DNA from: Tubulanus polymorphus
Taxonomy: Eukaryota > Nemertea > Palaeonemertea > Tubulaniformes > Tubulanidae
Length of the DNA: 64,000 nucleotides
NCBI RefSeq assembly: GCF_964204645.1
Contig: NC_134027.1
Span: forward strand, 26,524,485-26,588,484
Reading direction: 5' to 3'
Part shown: piece by piece, positions 59,530 through 64,000 of the stretch
Layout: the number at the start of each line of letters is the position of its first letter
Numbering within the stretch: position 1 is the stretch's first letter
Notes under the pieces: generated by a model
What the model was told of the DNA's origin: nothing
The model's database searches: none
The model's input: the letters and a program-made list of their open reading frames with translations, nothing else
Program-made: the position numbers and the translations under genes

Positions 59530-60007
59530 ACATTTTTCCTTTGTACCCATTTATGAGGAGTCAGCAATTGGGATTTGAAAGTGATGCAGACACTTCCTCA
59601 CAATTTGAAAGTTCTAGCCTTAGTATCCTCGAGTAGTTTAGTTCCTAGCCGTCGTCCTACGTAGGGAACAACGACTGAAAAATTCACGAATTTTTCAGAC
59701 GGATCTGCAGCAAATCTCGTGTAGTGAGCACTGGATTCGGTATCACTCGATTCAAATTTTTTTCATCACTCGATTCAAATTAATTATAAATGTTTTAGTG
59801 ATTTTAATGTGTATTTTCTGCATTGTTTTTGAATAAAAAGATATTTTACGTTAAAATTAAATTGTGAATATAAAATTATTTCATCTTATTCATTTGTAGT
59901 TGTTATTTTACGGATACGGAACCGGACTCGGCGGCAACGTAGACCCTGTCTATATGGAGACATTCTAAAATAGGGCAAATTTTCCCGAAATTTCCATCGA
60001 AAATAGA

Positions 60008-60385
60008 GCTATGCAAGAGCTACAGCCCGGTGTTAATAATTTTCGCCCGATGCAAGGGCTCCTTTGACCCCAAAACCCCAAAATAACAAAAATATTGTTA
60101 AAAAAATAAATAAATTCATACCGTGAATAAAATACAAAGCGGTCAATGTCTTTGAAACTTTCAGAGAGGATAGACCTAGTCTAGAGCTACAGCCCGGTAT
60201 ATGGTTATTGCCCGGTGCAAGGGCTCCTTGAGGGTCTAATTGACCCCCAAAGACCCCAAAATATCAAAAATAATGTTTAGAAATTAATAAGTAAAATACA
60301 AAACGGCCAAAGTCTCTGAAACTTTCAGAGAAGATAGATCTAAACAGGAGCTACAGCCCAGTATATAGTTATTGCCCGGTGAAAA
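60008..60385. repeat. Tandem repeat of about 160-180 bp, two and a half copies
   Basis: GAGCTACAGCCCGGT starts units near 60006, 60184 and 60346. Shared inner blocks are TTGCCCGGTGCAAGGGCTCC, GACCCCAAAA and TGAAACTTTCAGAGA. The third copy breaks off after about 45 bp. Confidence 0.85.
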
Positions 60386-61657
60386 GTGTCTATGTTTAGA
60401 TTTACAAGTCAAGTTAATCCATCAATGTCATATTAGTCCCAAGCTTCGCTAAATATTCAGTACAGATGCTATTATCTGTCAATCAGCAAAAGTCCTTTGA
60501 TGAAGCGCACTCAAGGACATGGCCTGTGGGTTATCTGTACTAGACACACGATGGCTTCAAATAGTCCTATGAAACCAGTTGGTTTGTTTGTGTTTCATCA
60601 CACCAGGGGGTGTTTTTCAAGTATAAATGATATCAAATGAATCTAATGAACTATCGGATACTATGAACTTTTTATTCCCCCAATGGATTATTAGAATGTG
60701 GTTCTACAAAAAACATTTTAGATCAAATTTTGATTCCGGAATCATTAGTTTTGTTTTGAGTATTGTGCTGATTTTTGGGGGAAATTCGCCTGCTATATTT
60801 TTGCAAAAGTTAATGAAAACAATCATTTCTTGTGTCGCGGCGGTTTGCGCTTACGTGACCAGCGGCCGCAACTAGCATCCTCATGGACAGACTGACCCTG
60901 TACGCATGATTTGATACCGCCATACTCTGACCAAAATCAAAAATTGGGATAAGAGTAAATTGGAACATCAAGAAACGAAATTCTAATATGGACTTTCCTA
61001 AATTTACATGATGATGTACCGTTTAATCTCCAGTTGAGTATCAAAATTAAAGAAAATGAGTGGTAAGCATGAAGTTTTTGGCAGAATTTCAGAGGATCGG
61101 TGCTCCAAGTAATTAAAAATGCCTCATATATCTCCCCTCAATTGAATCGAGGAGTTTTTTTAATGAAAATCTGTCTATTGACGGGATTCTGTGATAACAG
61201 TATGTATGATGAATAATCGTGAATACATGGTAATAGTGGGTTTTCCCCCAATGACTCAAATAGACCGCTTTCCTCGTCCATGTGAGGTAGTTATGCATGA
61301 ACTGTCCGTGACTAATAAACTAATTTCATTAGTAAATGTTTACGCGGTTTCTATGATAGGAAGACCTGTGTTGGTGTGAATCTTTAACTGGAAGTGCTAT
61401 CGGTCGGTATAATTTATAAATTATTCTAGAATTTAAGAAAAAAAAACAGGCGGTTGCTTATAAATTCGGAAGTAGCTAGCTGTTGGGGAATCAAGTAATC
61501 TATTTCATGGCCTTATTAAAGTTCCTCCACTATATTGTTCAGCTGACTACTGGCGCGTATTCAACCCGGCGGTGGAACCTCATAATGTAAATCCATTCAA
61601 CAATAGAGACACAATTGCGGGTTTTCAGAGTTGTTGATATCATTCTGACACGCCCTA
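60386..61657. other. Intergenic or intronic stretch, nothing gene-like
   Basis: AT-rich. The ORF at 60627-60875 has hydrophobic residues but no supporting splice sites. No repeat family was recognised. Confidence 0.4.
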
Positions 61658-61732
61658 TTGAATACGTCACCGGCTGACCACGGTGTACACAAGCATAGGC
61701 CTCATTCACCTCTGCACACTCACATCGTGAAC

Positions 61733-61950
61733 ATGCTACCGTGGATTCTCCTCCTGGCGATTTTAGCTGCGCTCCCGCTCCTGCTCCTGCTCCTGCTTCC
61801 TGAGGAACGACGTCTTTATGTTTTATGTGTTACTGTTTGTCTCTGTGCTGTCCTGTACTGTTCCGTGTTAATTAATCCGTTCTATTTTTCAGCAATTAAC
61901 CCGTTTTGTTTTTCAGGGCCGATTTCTCTGTCGAATTTCAACGTTTGCTG
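61733..61950 (+). CDS. Possible N-terminal exon with membrane segments
   Basis: The ATG at 61733 (aacATG context) opens MLPWILLLAILAALPLLLLL, then LLPEERRLYVLCVTVCLCAV and LYCSVLINP. This gives one signal-anchor-like segment and a second hydrophobic stretch separated by the charged PEERR. A longer in-frame start lies at 61658. The frame continues into the inverted duplication at 61950. A TTTTTCAG at 61909-61916 may instead be an acceptor. A leucine-rich start built from CTC/CTG repeats can arise by slippage, so this could be a chance ORF. No family is recognised. Confidence 0.3.
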
Positions 61951-62735
61951 GAACAAAACTAATGTCCGAAAGCGTCGGCTCTCCTTCGCCAGTCATGTGT
62001 CGAGGATGTCAGACAAAGAGTCGGTCAGGAAATTCTGCCCTCTACACGCCCTCATACGGAACACGAAAACCAGGATGACGAGGCCTCACTGCCCCCACCT
62101 ATCTACAAAGTGTGCTGAGTGATGTCAATGACGGGCATATCTGCGGGATTGCGCGGGATACAAATGGAGCGGTTATACTGGATTGTCACGCTACTAGCAT
62201 TCATTGTGTCCTTGCGACCGCCCGGATGAGGGATGATTCTACTGTCACGCTCTTTGTTTCTGGTATTCTGAGTCGGCTGAGGGATGATTCTACTGTCACG
62301 CTCTTTGATTTCTAGTTTGAGTGCTAGTTTTCATTGTGTCCTTGTGATAACCTCGGTCAGTGGATGAAGTCTCTCGTCGGCTTGTGAGTGCTAGTTTCAT
62401 TGTGTCCTTGTGATAACCTCGGTCAGTGGATGAAGTCTCTTGTCACGCTTTTGGGTGCTAGTTGAGATCCTGAATCTCAACCCGGTCAAGCTGGTTGTAC
62501 TGCGCTATTTGTGTTTCGTGCAATTTTACAGGTGTGTCCGTTACTGACGTCGCCCAGTACATCCTGCAGTTAGATGGGGAATGTGAGGCGTTGTCATTCT
62601 GGTTTTCGCGTTCTGTGTGAGGGCGTGTAGAGGGCAGTATATTCCTGGCTGGCTCATTGTCTGGTGTTCTCGGCATGTGACCGGCGACGGAGAGCTGAAA
62701 AGCTTTCGAACATTAGTTTTGTTCCGTACCAGGTT
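61950..62735. repeat. Long inverted duplication, arms of about 220 bp
   Basis: Plus-strand 61950-62175 matches the reverse complement of about 62490-62735 nearly throughout. Examples are GGAACAAAACTAATGTCCGA, CTGCCCTCTACACGCCCTCA and GATGTCAATGACGGGCATAT, against the corresponding blocks of the other arm. The arms are roughly 75-80% alike, with mostly transitions and almost no indels. The loop (62176-62489) holds tandem repeats. The duplication is not full-length perfect, so it is old or fast-evolving. Confidence 0.8.
62222..62456. repeat. Two short tandem duplications in the loop
   Basis: GAGGGATGATTCTACTGTCA plus CGCTCTTTG occurs twice, 54 bp apart (62227 and 62281 region). TTTTCATTGTGTCCTTGTGA plus TAACCTCGGTCAGTGGATGA occurs twice, about 69 bp apart (62328 and 62396 region). 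Confidence 0.9.
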
Positions 62736-62749
62736 TTCATCGCTCTTCT

Positions 62750-63125
62750 CTTTTTTTTCATTTCAGGACTCCCAAGAAGTTGAAGAAGATGTTGAAGGCG
62801 ACTACAACAAAGACGATGCCAAAAAAGAACACTGAACTCAGCAATATTGAAAGTTAAGTTGATACACATGTAAATTACGATGCGTGATACGGAAAGGATT
62901 GTGTAACTACAGAATATTGTTCTTTTACTCATTTCAGGTTAATCCAGAAAGGCCCATCTAAAATCTGCCCACTTGAAGTGCCCACAAAAGACTCCACCTT
63001 GAAGTACCACCAAACACCGAAAGACCTGCCACAACCGAACCTGGCAGTCTTGACCTCATCCTGCATGGCAACAGGAATACATACATACATAAAGCTAAGT
63101 TGATTTTTCATATCTGGGGTAGAAT
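62750..63125 (+). other. Exon-like acceptors with short ORFs
   Basis: Two good acceptors, CATTTCAG|GACTCC (62766) and CATTTCAG|GTTAAT (62939), each precede a short open stretch. The first reads either DSQEVEEDVEGDYNKDDAKK or, one frame over, TPKKLKKMLKATTTKTMPKK before a stop. The second reads LIQKGPSKICPLEVPTKDST onward to a stop near 63103. Phases between them do not fit, so no gene model is offered. Confidence 0.25.
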
Positions 63126-64000
63126 GCATAGGCGCTGGTTAAGCTCACCATCTCCGCACTACTTTATTGAAGCTCTGTGGCCGGTAGTAAATTGAAATAT
63201 AGCTAGGCAATGATTGCTTGAATATTTACAATATTAGACGAAATGATTGAGTGAGGTCCCTTAGATATTCTTTGGTCTGATAATTAAAATGTAGATTGGT
63301 CAGTTATTGATTAAAAGATTTCGTAAGTACGTACAATTAAGGTAAATTCAATATCTTATGTGACATTTGAAATTATTCGAATGTACCGTAGATATTTCAG
63401 GCCTCATATGACTATTGTTTAACTGACAATCAAGATCTAGATAGGACAATTTTTACTAAAAGATATATCAATTAAACTTTATCGTTGGTTGATAGATTTT
63501 TCTTTACAAATAATATATTAATAAATTTATTAAGATTGAGGCCATACTTCACAATATATACTGTGTGCTGCCTCACATATAACACTTATGAATTTCATAA
63601 GATAGTGTCTAGGGCTCTATCGAGGTCTGGTGTTATATGGGGAAAACTATGGACTACAGGTCTTTATGAAACAGTGATTTGGTCTCAACACTTTGATAAA
63701 TCCAGAATAAACCAAAGCTTTAATTGATCTAAGTCTTGTTTTTGGCGACGCATGATAATTGTTGTTTGACTGACAATTAGCATACAGCCAGAAAAAATGG
63801 CTTAGATATTCACAATTAAGATGAATTCAATATTTGATGTTAGATCAAAAACTTTTTATATCATAAATATTTATTGAAATATAGCTGAAATATATAATAT
63901 ATTTGAGCACATCTATAAGTGAATCAGTCTCATTGACTGATCAGTTCTGTATCGCCAACTGCCGCGCTTACGACGACTAGCCATGCTTTTCATTATTGGC
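63126..64000. other. Right-hand end, no gene seen
   Basis: AT-rich. Blocks around 63330-63480 (acaattaagg.aaattcaatat, ttaactgacaatc) recur loosely at 63760-63850, suggesting a diverged duplication. The ORF at 63485-63727 has no motif. Confidence 0.4.

Overview
This is a eukaryotic window from an invertebrate animal. Genes are split by many GT-AG introns, coding exons are richer in G+C than the AT-rich, repeat-laden surroundings, and the three recognisable genes are typical metazoan families. A lophotrochozoan such as a mollusc, annelid or brachiopod is my best guess. That is inference from gene structure and repeat style; no sequence marker fixes the phylum.

Three genes can be rebuilt exon by exon with matching splice phases. 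(1) A nuclear receptor of NR1 type lies on the minus strand at 333-9850, in nine coding exons and 697 residues. It has both zinc fingers, a very long low-complexity hinge and a full ligand-binding domain ending in an AF-2 helix. (2) AUH, the mitochondrial 3-methylglutaconyl-CoA hydratase of leucine breakdown, lies on the plus strand at 40188-49681, in eight exons and 301 residues, with both crotonase glutamates present. (3) Bicaudal-D, the dynein cargo adaptor, lies on the minus strand at 55017-58940. Three exons give 802 residues, and the short first coding exon was not found. The three genes have unrelated jobs and share no operon-like logic.

Weaker gene candidates are a TATA-preceded first exon at 12770, exon-like ORFs on the minus strand at 28079-29006 and 35143-36048, a CpG-rich antisense ORF in an AUH intron at 47697-47981, and a hydrophobic N-terminal ORF at 61733.

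The rest, about 75% of the window, is repeats and sequence in which I see no gene. Minisatellites have unit lengths of 24, 25, about 25, 48, 55 and 91-96 bp. The 55-bp array just downstream of AUH shows a 330-bp higher-order period. The 91-bp array sits inside a pogo/Tigger-like element and is built from copies of that element's own end. There are also tRNA-derived SINEs (one head-to-head pair inside a Bicaudal-D intron), a foldback element family with at least four copies, hAT-like MITEs in AUH introns, a long inverted duplication at 61950-62735, and many TA and GA microsatellites. I saw no bacterial-type system, CRISPR array, rRNA or intact tRNA gene. No wholly new biological system is evident. 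The orphan nuclear receptor and the self-amplified transposon are the points most worth following.
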